NCBI GenBank assembly: GCA_036001245.1
Contig: DASYUL010000015.1
Span: 1-64,000 of the forward strand
Reading direction: 5' to 3'
Length of the DNA: 64,000 nucleotides
From: Gp7-AA6 sp036001245
GTDB taxonomy: Bacteria; Acidobacteriota; Thermoanaerobaculia; UBA5066; Gp7-AA6
Under the pieces are notes generated by a model. The model did not search any database and was not told the DNA's origin. It worked only from the letters and a program-made list of their open reading frames with translations. Position numbers and translations under genes: made by a program. This document shows, in pieces, positions 57,395 through 64,000 of the stretch. Numbering within the stretch: position 1 is the stretch's first letter; the number at the start of each line of letters is the position of its first letter.

Positions 57395-58372
57395 TCAGGC
57401 GAGAACGTCTCTTCGAAGGAACACGCCGTATGCAACCGCGGAGGCTGCCAGGGCCCAGGCCGTGAGCACGACGACCGAAAACGGCAGCGTCATGCCCGTG
57501 ATCGGCGGCGGCGAGCCGGAGTAGTAGTCCGGTAGCGGCAGGTTGGTCACGAACAGATAGCGTTGCGCCTCCCACGTCGGCGCGACCCGCGGCAGGATCG
57601 TGCCGGCGATGAGCGCGGCGAGCATCGTCCCCATCGCGGCCGCAGTCGACCTCAGGACGACCGACGTCAGGAACGCGATCGCGCCGACGGCGAGCGCCGC
57701 GAACCACGCGAGGCCGAACGCGAGGAGCGCGTCCTCCCATAGGGGGAGCGCGCGCACGGCGGCGAAATCCACCGTCTCCCCGGAGAGCCGGAATCCCGTC
57801 AGGACCGGAGCGCCCCAGCCGCGGTATCCGAAGGCCAGACCCCCGAAGAGGTACGCCACGACTCCCCCCAGCAGCACCGTCAGCGTGATCGCGACGGCAA
57901 GCGCGGCGAATTTCGACGACAGGACGCGGGCGCGACCGACCGGCCGCGTTAGCAGGAGCTTGATCGTGCCCTGAGCGAACTCCGACGAAACGATGTCCGC
58001 GGCGAAGAGAATCGCGAGCAGCGGCAGCAGGAGGTAACTCGAAGCGTTGGCGAATGCGCGCGCGAAGAGCGGGCCCGAGATCGCCTCGGGATCCATGTTG
58101 CGGTCGAGGTGATACTGCACGCGCGCGATCTCGTACCGCACCCACGTCAGCTGCGTCTTCGGCAGACGCCCGGACCGCTCCCAGTTCTGCATGCGCGCGA
58201 CCCGCTCCTGGGCCTCGACCCGCCAGTCGCGCCGCGGCTGGCGATCGCGCGTCTGCGTCTGAGCGAAGACGATCAGGCCGTTCAGCGCGACGAGTATGAG
58301 AAGCGCGACCCGGAAACGGCGGCGCTTCAGGAGCTTCAGGATCTCGTTCTCGACGAGCGGCGTGAACTTCAT
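57395..58372 (-). CDS. ABC-2-type transporter permease
   Basis: A 325 aa membrane protein with six helices and a large extracytoplasmic loop after the first (~40-100). SSEFAQGTIKLLLTRPVGRARVLSSKFAAL is the ABC-2 signature region. It pairs with the ATPase encoded immediately upstream (ATGA overlap, 58369-58372), forming a two-gene exporter of unknown substrate; such pairs often handle drugs, lipids or polysaccharides. Confidence 0.88.
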   Translation of the reverse strand: MKFTPLVENEILKLLKRRRFRVALLILVALNGLIVFAQTQTRDRQPRRDWRVEAQERVARMQNWERSGRLPKTQLTWVRYEIARVQYHLDRNMDPEAISGPLFARAFANASSYLLLPLLAILFAADIVSSEFAQGTIKLLLTRPVGRARVLSSKFAALAVAITLTVLLGGVVAYLFGGLAFGYRGWGAPVLTGFRLSGETVDFAAVRALPLWEDALLAFGLAWFAALAVGAIAFLTSVVLRSTAAAMGTMLAALIAGTILPRVAPTWEAQRYLFVTNLPLPDYYSGSPPPITGMTLPFSVVVLTAWALAASAVAYGVFLRRDVLA

Positions 58373-59295
58373 ACCGTCTCCCCTCCCGTGACCTCGAGAA
58401 AGATTTCTTCGAGCGTCGAGGCCTGGCGCTCGACGCCGAACACGAGAACCCCGGCGGCGGCGAGCGCCGCGAGCGCTTCCGGGACTCGCTCCCGCGGGAC
58501 GTCGGAGGACACCGACTCTTCCCCTTCGATGCGCGCCGCGCCGTCGCGGCCGAAGGGCGTGAGGATTTCCGCCGCGCGTTCCGCCGGTCGGGCCCGGAAC
58601 AGCAGCCGCTCCGCGCCGCGTGACTCGAGGAGGTCGCGCACGGGCCCCATCGCCAGCGTGCGGCCCCGGTGGATGATCGCCACGCGGTCGCACGTCTGCT
58701 CGACCTCCGAGAGCAGATGGCTCGACACGAAAACGGCGATCCCGAGGTCCGCGGCGAGGTGACGGATGAGCTGGCGGATTTCCCGGATCCCCGCGGGATC
58801 GAGTCCGTTCGCCGGCTCGTCCAAGATCAGGAGATCGGGCGCGCCGAGAAGCGCCTGCGCGACACCCAGCCGCTGTCGCATCCCGAGCGAGTACGTCGCG
58901 ACCCGATCGTCGAGCCTTTCGTCGAGAGCGACGAGCCGGGCGAGCTCCGGGATGCGGGACTCTCCGCCGTCGGGCAGCATTCGCGCGAAGTGAAGGAGAT
59001 TCTCGCGTCCCGTCAGGTAGGGGTAGAGGTCGGTGGACTCGACGATACAGCCGACGCGCGACATCGCCTTCGCGAAGTCGCGCCGGACGTCGTACCCGCC
59101 GATTCGCACCCGCCCGGCGTCCGGGCGCGCGAGTCCCACGAGCATCCGGATCGTCGTCGTCTTGCCGGCCCCGTTCGGCCCGAGAAAACCGAAGACCTCT
59201 CCCGCGGCGATCTCGAACGAAACGTCGGAGACGACCTCGCGCTTGCCGAATCGTTTCGTGAGTCCCTCGGCGGAGAGGACGACGGCTCGACCCAC
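58369..59295 (-). CDS. ABC exporter ATP-binding protein
   Basis: A 308 aa ATPase with Walker A GPNGAGKTTT, a Q-loop (ESTDLYPYLTG), signature YSLGMRQRLG, Walker B LLILDEPANGLDP, H-loop SSHLLSEVEQ, and the C-terminal DUF4162-like extension common to ABC-2 exporters. GTG 59295 is chosen as the start just before the conserved N-terminus (AEGLTKRFGKREVV). It is divergent from the SGNH hydrolase, 25 bp apart. Confidence 0.9.
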   Translation of the reverse strand: MGRAVVLSAEGLTKRFGKREVVSDVSFEIAAGEVFGFLGPNGAGKTTTIRMLVGLARPDAGRVRIGGYDVRRDFAKAMSRVGCIVESTDLYPYLTGRENLLHFARMLPDGGESRIPELARLVALDERLDDRVATYSLGMRQRLGVAQALLGAPDLLILDEPANGLDPAGIREIRQLIRHLAADLGIAVFVSSHLLSEVEQTCDRVAIIHRGRTLAMGPVRDLLESRGAERLLFRARPAERAAEILTPFGRDGAARIEGEESVSSDVPRERVPEALAALAAAGVLVFGVERQASTLEEIFLEVTGGETV

Positions 59296-59306
59296 GTCGA
59301 GGAACG

Positions 59307-59312
59307 TATCAT
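59307..59312 (+). promoter_or_regulatory. candidate -10 box (TATCAT) of the SGNH hydrolase gene
   Basis: TATCAT (5 of 6) lies 8 nt before ATG 59321, within the 25-bp gap to the divergent ABC gene. Fits the near-leaderless pattern. Confidence 0.4.
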
Positions 59313-59320
59313 CCGATCGA

Positions 59321-60106
59321 ATGCGCACTTCGAGGTTCTGGCTGTGGCATGCCCCCGCTGCGCTCGCTCTCGCGGCCGGCGCCGTCTTCGCTGCCGGGTT
59401 CTGGCTCGCGGTGCGGAATTCCGCCGGCGGATCGCTCGGCGCCTCACCCCCCGCGCCCGTCATTCCCGAGGCATCCCGGCCGGCCGGAAGGCGTCTCGTG
59501 TTCGTGCTGGGAGATTCTCTTTCGCACGGCACGGGCGATCCGACGGGGCGCGGATATGCCGGCGACGTCGCCGCCGCACTGCGACGGCGCGGGCCCGTGG
59601 AGTCGGTCAACCTCGCGGTGGCGGGCGCCGAGTCCTCCGACCTGCGCGGCCTGATCGAGAGCGCCAACGTCCGGTCGCTCGCGGCGAACGCCGACGTCAT
59701 TCTTTTCTCGGTGGGAGGCAACGATCTCTCCCACTCGCTTTCGGGGGCCGGCGCCCCGGCGCAGGCGCTTTCGAGCGTCACCGACGCGCGCGGGCGTTTT
59801 GCCGCGAACCTGCGCTCGATTCTGACCGAGCTGCGCAAAACGAATCCGTCCGCGCCGATTCGCGTGCTCGGTCTCTACCAGCCATTCGGCGCAGATGAGC
59901 GCGAAGCGCGGGTCGGTGAGTCGGTCGTGCTCGGGTGGAACTCGATCATCGCGGAGACGGCGCTCGGTTACGCGAACGTCACGATGGTCCCCGTCTTCGA
60001 TCTCTTTGCCGGCCGGCCCGACCGCCTCGCATCGGATCGCTTTCATCCGAACCGGGAGGGCTATCACGCGATCGCCGACCGGGTGATTCAGACGCTGCCG
60101 CCTTGA
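59321..60106 (+). CDS. exported SGNH/GDSL hydrolase
   Basis: A 261 aa esterase/lipase-type enzyme with an N-terminal signal or anchor helix (APAALALAAGAVFAAGFWLAV). Catalytic blocks: GDSLSHGTG (nucleophile Ser), VGGNDLSHS (oxyanion Gly, Asn), and DRFHPNREGYH (Asp and His). Acts outside the cytosol on an unknown ester, perhaps a lipid or acylated glycan. The stop codon is the first base of a repeat copy (60106). Confidence 0.9.
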   Translation: MRTSRFWLWHAPAALALAAGAVFAAGFWLAVRNSAGGSLGASPPAPVIPEASRPAGRRLVFVLGDSLSHGTGDPTGRGYAGDVAAALRRRGPVESVNLAVAGAESSDLRGLIESANVRSLAANADVILFSVGGNDLSHSLSGAGAPAQALSSVTDARGRFAANLRSILTELRKTNPSAPIRVLGLYQPFGADEREARVGESVVLGWNSIIAETALGYANVTMVPVFDLFAGRPDRLASDRFHPNREGYHAIADRVIQTLPP

Positions 60107-60145
60107 AGGATGCGGGTGCAGGCCCGTAGGACCTGTCCCCGCGAC
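60106..60145. repeat. repeat copy related to the nadB insert
   Basis: Forty bases from AAGGATGCGGG to GTCCCCGCGAC match 36694-36733 with three differences. Here the copy is intergenic and lacks the left GGGGAC arm. Confidence 0.75.
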
Positions 60146-60150
60146 GTTCT

Positions 60151-60181
60151 AAAAAAAAGCCGCCCCGGGAATCGGAGCGGC
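60151..60181 (-). terminator. Rho-independent terminator
   Basis: Minus-strand stem GCCGCTCC/GGGGCGGC (one G-T pair, 7-nt loop) followed by eight U residues; lies 42 bp past the stop of the Gly/Tyr-rich exported protein gene. Confidence 0.8.
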
Positions 60182-60223
60182 CTGCCGGGAAGGAGGAGTA
60201 CCCGGCTGACTCAGGTCAACGCT

Positions 60224-60769
60224 TTAGTGTCTGCACGAGTCCGTGTGAACGTGACGGGGTCCGTAGTTCGGGTTGTCGTACGGGTGATAGCCGCGGTCCC
60301 AGTACTCCCGGTTGAAGTCGTAGTACGGGTCGCCCTGATAGCCCTGGTCGCGATACCCGTCCCGATAACCGTCATACCCGTCCCGATAACCGCCGTCGAA
60401 ATACGGCCGTCGGGCGTACCGCTCGACCAGCACCGGCTGGGCCACGACCACCCACCGCGTGCGGTAGCGCCTCACGGGCACCCAGTGCGAGTGATAGACC
60501 CGGTGCGAGCGGCACGCGAACGACGGGCTGTAGAAGCCGTACCCATAGCGCGGCCGTCGGATCACGCGGTATCCGTAGGGAACGTACGAGCCCACCGGGT
60601 ACGGACTGCCGTAGTAGCCCGGATCCCCGACTCCGACCGCGATGTCGCCGTGGGGGAGACGGAAGCGGCCTTCGAACCGGACCTGCGCCTGCGCCGCCGA
60701 CGGCGTCAGAAACCCGACGACCGCAGCAATCGCGGTCGCAATCATCGTCACTCGAATCGCTCTTTTCAT
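60224..60769 (-). CDS. exported Gly/Tyr/Arg-rich low-complexity protein
   Basis: A 181 aa protein with a signal peptide (TMIATAIAAVVGFLTPSAAQA) followed by aromatic, positively charged low-complexity sequence (YGYRVIRRPRYGYGFYSP; YRDGYDGYRDGYRDQGYQGDPYYD) and a His-rich C-terminus (RHVHTDSCRH). Tandem YRDGY repeats are encoded near 60330-60400. Possibly a cell-surface or matrix protein; function unknown. ATG chosen from GGAGG 5 nt upstream. It has its own terminator. Confidence 0.7.
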   Translation of the reverse strand: MKRAIRVTMIATAIAAVVGFLTPSAAQAQVRFEGRFRLPHGDIAVGVGDPGYYGSPYPVGSYVPYGYRVIRRPRYGYGFYSPSFACRSHRVYHSHWVPVRRYRTRWVVVAQPVLVERYARRPYFDGGYRDGYDGYRDGYRDQGYQGDPYYDFNREYWDRGYHPYDNPNYGPRHVHTDSCRH

Positions 60770-60925
60770 CTCCACCTCCAGGCCGCGTCCTCCGCGCGGG
60801 CATGGCAGAGGTGGGGCAACGCGGGTGCCAGAGCGATGCGGCTGGAAAGGAAGGACTTAGTCGGTCAACTCGGAGGGGAGATGTCCGCTCTCAAGGTCAG
60901 AGAGGTGTCGAAAGGAAACAGTCGA

Positions 60926-61237
60926 CTACCAGAACCTCCGGACCCGTCCGACCGCCTTCCCCAGCCCGAACAGGACCTGAGCGACCGAGGTGAGGCGCCC
61001 GATCTTCGCCGAGATTGAGTGCTTTCCGAAGAGCCGGACTCCGACGGTCCACGCGGCCGCGGCGATCCCGGCGATCCAGCCGGCGGTCTTCCATCGCGCG
61101 CGCGTTTCGTCGATCGCGCCCCGCAAGCCGGCGACCTCGCGTGCGAGCGTGTCGCGCTCGAACTCGCCGCGACGGCGAAGTCCCTCGATTCGATCGCTGC
61201 GGCTCGCCTTCGGCTTCCCGGCGACCTTTTCCATCAC
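60926..61237 (-). CDS. small membrane protein (YqjK/DUF3618-like), unknown function
   Basis: A 103 aa protein with a charged helical N-terminus (KPKASRSDRIEGLRRRGEFERDTLAREVAGLRGAIDETRARW), one membrane helix (TAGWIAGIAAAAWTVGVRLF) and a basic tail. It starts at GTG 61237 (overlapping the holin-X-like gene by GTGA) or at ATG 61234. A holin-X-like gene next to such a protein is a recurring envelope-stress pair in other bacteria; this is inference by context. Confidence 0.65.
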   Translation of the reverse strand: MMEKVAGKPKASRSDRIEGLRRRGEFERDTLAREVAGLRGAIDETRARWKTAGWIAGIAAAAWTVGVRLFGKHSISAKIGRLTSVAQVLFGLGKAVGRVRRFW

Positions 61238-61803
61238 TCCGATCCCGCCCGGAAACGCTCCTCGAGATTCTCGTTCGCGCGCATCTCCTCGTCCCTCTCT
61301 TCCCGCTCCTCGTCGTTCTCCCCCGGCCGGATGCTCGCCCGCTCCGCCGCGAGCGCTTCCGGGCTCGCGGGTCCTTCGTCGTGGAGCGCGCCGTCGTCGC
61401 GCACGGCTTCCAGGTCCTTCGAGAGCTCATCGCGCGTGACGGGGAACTCGAACGGACGGACTCGGCCGAGCCTCTTCACGCCGAAGAAAGCAGCGCCGGC
61501 CGCGATCAGGAGATAGAGAAACAGAGCCGCCGCCAGTCCGGCGATGGGACCGCCGAGGAGGCGCGCCAGGACGGCCGCGACGAGGGCGGTCAACAGGACG
61601 AGCGCGAGCGCCGCGAACGCGAGCGCGAGCGTCAGCGCCGCGGCGGCCTGACCGAAGAGCGAACCCTTCCCGGCGAGCTCTTCGCGGAAGATCTCGGCGC
61701 GCGTCGCGAGAAGCGCCTTCGCCGCGCGTTTGACGGCGCCGATCCGCTCCCGCCAACCCGGGTCGGGCAGGTCCTCCGTAAAACCGACCGGGTCGCTCGC
61801 CAT
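61234..61803 (-). CDS. phage_holin_3_6 (holin-X/YqjE-like) family membrane protein
   Basis: A 189 aa protein: an N-terminal amphipathic part (IGAVKRAAKALLATRAEIFREELAGKGSLFGQ), two to three helices (AAAALTLALAFAALALVLLTALVAAVLARLLGG; IAGLAAALFLYLLIAAGAAFFGVKRL) and a charged acidic tail rich in Glu/Arg (ENDEEREERDEEMRANENLEERF). This matches the chromosomal holin-superfamily-III/YqjE type, not an active phage lysis gene. It lies 25 bp after pxpA on the same strand. Confidence 0.78.
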   Translation of the reverse strand: MASDPVGFTEDLPDPGWRERIGAVKRAAKALLATRAEIFREELAGKGSLFGQAAAALTLALAFAALALVLLTALVAAVLARLLGGPIAGLAAALFLYLLIAAGAAFFGVKRLGRVRPFEFPVTRDELSKDLEAVRDDGALHDEGPASPEALAAERASIRPGENDEEREERDEEMRANENLEERFRAGSE

Positions 61804-61828
61804 CAGCTCTCGATCGGGTCGCCGGCGC

Positions 61829-62602
61829 TCACGCGGCGCCGCCGACCTCGCGTTGCGCGACCGCCGCTTCGAGCGGCGCGATCCGGATTCCCGCGGTGCG
61901 GAACCGTTCGTGGATCTTTCGCGCGATCTCGACCGCGCCGGGCGTATCGCCGTGGAGGCAGATCGTGTCGGCACGGATGTTCAACCGCGACGAGTCTTCG
62001 GCGACGACGAGACGATCGCGCGCGAGACCGACCGCCTGCTCCGCGGCCTCGTCGGGATCGACGATCACGGCGCCCGGCCGCCCGCGCGGCACGAGAGTTC
62101 CGTCGGCGCGATAGCGGCGGTCGGCGAAGGCCTCTTCCGCGATCGGAAGACCCGCTTCCTGCCCGGCGCCGATCAGCATCGAGCCGGCCGCGCCGACGAG
62201 AACGATCTCGGTTCCGACGCGCCGAACTCCCTCGGCGATCGCGCGCGCGACGTCGGGAAATTCGGCGCCACTGTGATACAGCGCGCCGTGTGGCTTCACG
62301 TGCGTCAGCCGGCCGCCGCGCGAGCGAACGAATCCGGCGAGCGCCGCCACCTGATACACGACGAGGTTCTCGATCTCGTCGGCGGACATCTCCATCAACA
62401 CGCGCCCGAAGTTCTCGCGGTCGGGATAGCCCGGGTGAGCACCCACCCGAACGCCCCGCGACAAAGCCATCTCAACGGTCTGGTCCATCGTAACCGGATC
62501 GCCCGCGTGCATGCCGCAGGCGACGTTCGCCGACGTGACGTAAGGAAGGAGTGACGCGTCGTCCATGCCCTCCCCGACGTCGGCATTGAGATCGACGCTC
62601 AT
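61829..62602 (-). CDS. pxpA: 5-oxoprolinase subunit A (LamB/YcsF family)
   Basis: A 257 aa TIM-barrel-like protein of the ATP-dependent prokaryotic 5-oxoprolinase, which opens pyroglutamate to glutamate. Diagnostic: VDLNADVGEG at the N-terminus, SANVACGMHAGDP, GVRVGAHPGYPDRENFGR, THVKPHGALYH and ICLHGDTPGAVEIA. The pxpBC fusion lies 33 bp upstream, so the full enzyme is encoded here. Confidence 0.95.
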   Translation of the reverse strand: MSVDLNADVGEGMDDASLLPYVTSANVACGMHAGDPVTMDQTVEMALSRGVRVGAHPGYPDRENFGRVLMEMSADEIENLVVYQVAALAGFVRSRGGRLTHVKPHGALYHSGAEFPDVARAIAEGVRRVGTEIVLVGAAGSMLIGAGQEAGLPIAEEAFADRRYRADGTLVPRGRPGAVIVDPDEAAEQAVGLARDRLVVAEDSSRLNIRADTICLHGDTPGAVEIARKIHERFRTAGIRIAPLEAAVAQREVGGAA

Positions 62603-62635
62603 AGTAGCGATGTTAGTCCAAGGGACTCGAGACTC

Positions 62636-64000
62636 TCAGAGCTCTTCCACCGCTTCTTCGAGAGTGACCAACCGGAAGCGGATCGCCGTGCCGGGCGGCG
62701 CCTGCGCGAGCAGAGGCCAGTCCCGCGCGACCACCGTCGCGATCTTCGCGTAGCCGCCCGTCACGGGCCGGTCCGGGCCGAGCACGATGGGCAATCCGCT
62801 CGCGGGAACCTGGATCGCGCCGAGCGCGGTTGCCTCGGGAGGGATGTCCGGCGGGCGGCGCAGCTCGATCGGAGGCCCGTCCAGCCGGATTCCGCGCCGG
62901 TCGCTCTCCGGAGAGACTCGGTAGGTCGCCGAGAATAGGGTTTCGGTGTCCGTCGCTCGGAAGAATCCGGACTGCGGGCCGGGTAGAGCGCGCAACGCGC
63001 GCGGGAGATCCTGCAGAAAGTCGGAGGGCGGAGCCGGGGCCGCGGCGATCGCGCGACGGACGGGTCGGGCCCGCGAGATCACGTCGCCGCGGGCGAGCCG
63101 CCGCACCGGCTCTCCGGGGCGCCGCTCGACGAGCCCGTCCCGCACGCACAAATACGCGCGCGCGCCCCGCCGGGCGTAACCGAACGCGATGTGGTCGCCG
63201 GCCCGGACCTCGAAAGGCACATCGAGGTCGACGACCTTTCCGTTCCATCGCGCCCCGAGGTCCGCGCCGCAGACGCACACGAGCGCGTCGTCGAGCACGC
63301 GGAGTTCGGGGCCGGAGAGCGAGACTTCGAGCGCCGCGGCTCCCGGCGAGTTGCCGAGGATCGCGTTCCCGCGCTCGAGCGCACCGGGATCCATCGCTCC
63401 GCCGGCCGGAACTCCGGATGCCCCGAGCCCGGGCCGCGGCCCTCCGTGGACCGACGTGAAAAGACCGGGTGCAATTGCCGCAAAGACCGGATCTCCCTCG
63501 ACGGCCGCGGGTACCTCCGGCGCCGCCCCGACCGCAAACCGCCGAGCGAGCTCCTCGGCGTCGATCGTCTCGAAGCGCACGCGGTCTCCGGGCCGCAGGA
63601 GAGCCGGAGTCGCGGCGAAGGGATCGAACAGCCGGACGGGAGAGCGCCCGATGAGTCGCCAGCCGCCCGGAGACTCTGCGGGATAGACGGCGGTGTACTC
63701 GCCGCCGATCGCGACGCTGCCCGCGGGGACGCGCGGGCGCGGACTCTCGCGGCGCGGCGCGGACAGCTCGGGCGGGAGACCCGTGAGGTACGCGAAGCCG
63801 GGCGAGAACCCGAGGAAAGCGACGCGGTACTCGGCGGCGGCGTGCCGCCGCACGATCTCGCCCGGGTCGAGGCCGCGGTCGCGCGCGAGCGCGGCAAGAT
63901 CGGGCCCGCTCTCCGCTCCGTACACGACGGGAATCCGGAAGAGCCGGGACTCGGGCGGAGCCTCCGCGGACTCCTCCGCCGCGCGCCGGACCCTCCGGAT
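62636..64000 (-). CDS. fused 5-oxoprolinase subunits B and C, 5' end cut by the window
   Basis: The visible ~454 aa comprise most of a KipI/PxpB-like half (up to ~residue 160 of the visible part: VAFLGFSPGFAYLTGLPPEL, PAGSVAIGGEYTAVYPAESPGGWRLIGRSPVRLFD) joined to a PxpC/KipA-like half (DPVFAAIAPGLFTSVHGGPRPGLGASGVPAGGAMDPGALERGNAILGN; LPIVLGPDRPVTGGYAKIATVV). B and C are separate genes in Escherichia coli and Bacillus subtilis. The frame is still open at 64000. With pxpA downstream it should form the ATP-dependent 5-oxoprolinase. Confidence 0.92.
   Translation of the reverse strand: MRRVRRAAEESAEAPPESRLFRIPVVYGAESGPDLAALARDRGLDPGEIVRRHAAAEYRVAFLGFSPGFAYLTGLPPELSAPRRESPRPRVPAGSVAIGGEYTAVYPAESPGGWRLIGRSPVRLFDPFAATPALLRPGDRVRFETIDAEELARRFAVGAAPEVPAAVEGDPVFAAIAPGLFTSVHGGPRPGLGASGVPAGGAMDPGALERGNAILGNSPGAAALEVSLSGPELRVLDDALVCVCGADLGARWNGKVVDLDVPFEVRAGDHIAFGYARRGARAYLCVRDGLVERRPGEPVRRLARGDVISRARPVRRAIAAAPAPPSDFLQDLPRALRALPGPQSGFFRATDTETLFSATYRVSPESDRRGIRLDGPPIELRRPPDIPPEATALGAIQVPASGLPIVLGPDRPVTGGYAKIATVVARDWPLLAQAPPGTAIRFRLVTLEEAVEEL

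Noticed and set aside
1..64000. CRISPR array, insertion sequence, integrase or prophage
   Set aside because: No direct repeats with regular unique spacers and no transposase, integrase or phage structural motif were seen; the holin-like gene belongs to a chromosomal family.

Overview
The window is high-GC, tightly packed bacterial chromosome with no prophage, transposase or CRISPR array. Tandem Ser/Thr kinases fused to WD40-like (PD40) propellers, an FG-GAP/ASPIC protein, an IPTL-CTERM protein, many GTG/TTG starts and ATGA/GTGA overlaps suggest an uncultivated Acidobacteriota-like organism. That placement is an inference from gene content, not a marker-gene result.

Layout. 1-5.5 kb: the end of a DinB-like gene and two coupled PknB/PD40 kinases. 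5.6-11.3 kb: an ACT protein, tRNA-Ser(GCU), a decayed membrane-protein gene, an FG-GAP/ASPIC protein, a flavin-dependent halogenase-like enzyme and an SDR. 11.5-14.5 kb: an IPTL-CTERM surface protein, tRNA-Ser(UGA) and a PAS-GAF-GGDEF diguanylate cyclase whose Shine-Dalgarno lies in a perfect hairpin. 15-18.5 kb: a four-gene NrtA/SsuA-type ABC importer with two different permeases. 18.5-20.5 kb: a GAF-PAS sensor with no output domain. 20.7-25.6 kb: a five-gene overlapping operon (periplasmic protein, esterase, HAD phosphatase, lipoprotein, aldehyde dehydrogenase). 25.6-26.8 kb: a PNPOx-like protein and an SDR whose catalytic Tyr is His. 26.9-32.3 kb: a pyrimidine group (zinc ribbon, pyrK, pyrD, pyrF) continuing into GDPD, half-size TSUP, exported protein and transglutaminase genes. 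32.5-34.6 kb: a fused E1 alpha-beta dehydrogenase. 34.7-40.4 kb: nadA-nadC-nadB, a protein with a histone-H1-like tail, and an M20 peptidase. 40.5-43.1 kb: membrane glycosyltransferase-like genes and a zf-TFIIB protein. 43.2-48.4 kb: the diaminopimelate/lysine operon asd-lysC-dapB-dapA-dapD. 48.4-50.4 kb: small proteins. 50.5-57.3 kb: a divergent phosphorelay locus (small kinase plus sigma-54 activator; hybrid kinase plus REC-kinase-REC). 57.4-60.1 kb: an ABC exporter pair and an SGNH hydrolase. 60.2-64 kb: envelope proteins and the 5-oxoprolinase genes pxpA and pxpBC (cut by the window edge).

The most unusual signal is in the spacers. Several unrelated short repeat families fill them: palindromes ending GGGGACAG/CTGTCCCC, a perfect 20-bp inverted repeat ending GGGTCAGG/CCTGACCC, a TGTCATCCTGAG element, and at least eight arrays of different heptamers, often as inverted arms. 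Some run into genes. One repeat is translated as the N-terminus of NadB, one supplies the last ~20 codons and the stop of dapB, and two heptamer arrays encode protein C-termini. In the dap operon three consecutive spacers each hold a different repeat type.

A second recurrent pattern is a -10-like hexamer 6-10 nt before the start codon of the first gene in a transcription unit, which suggests leaderless mRNAs. All assignments are by reading motifs; no database search was run.
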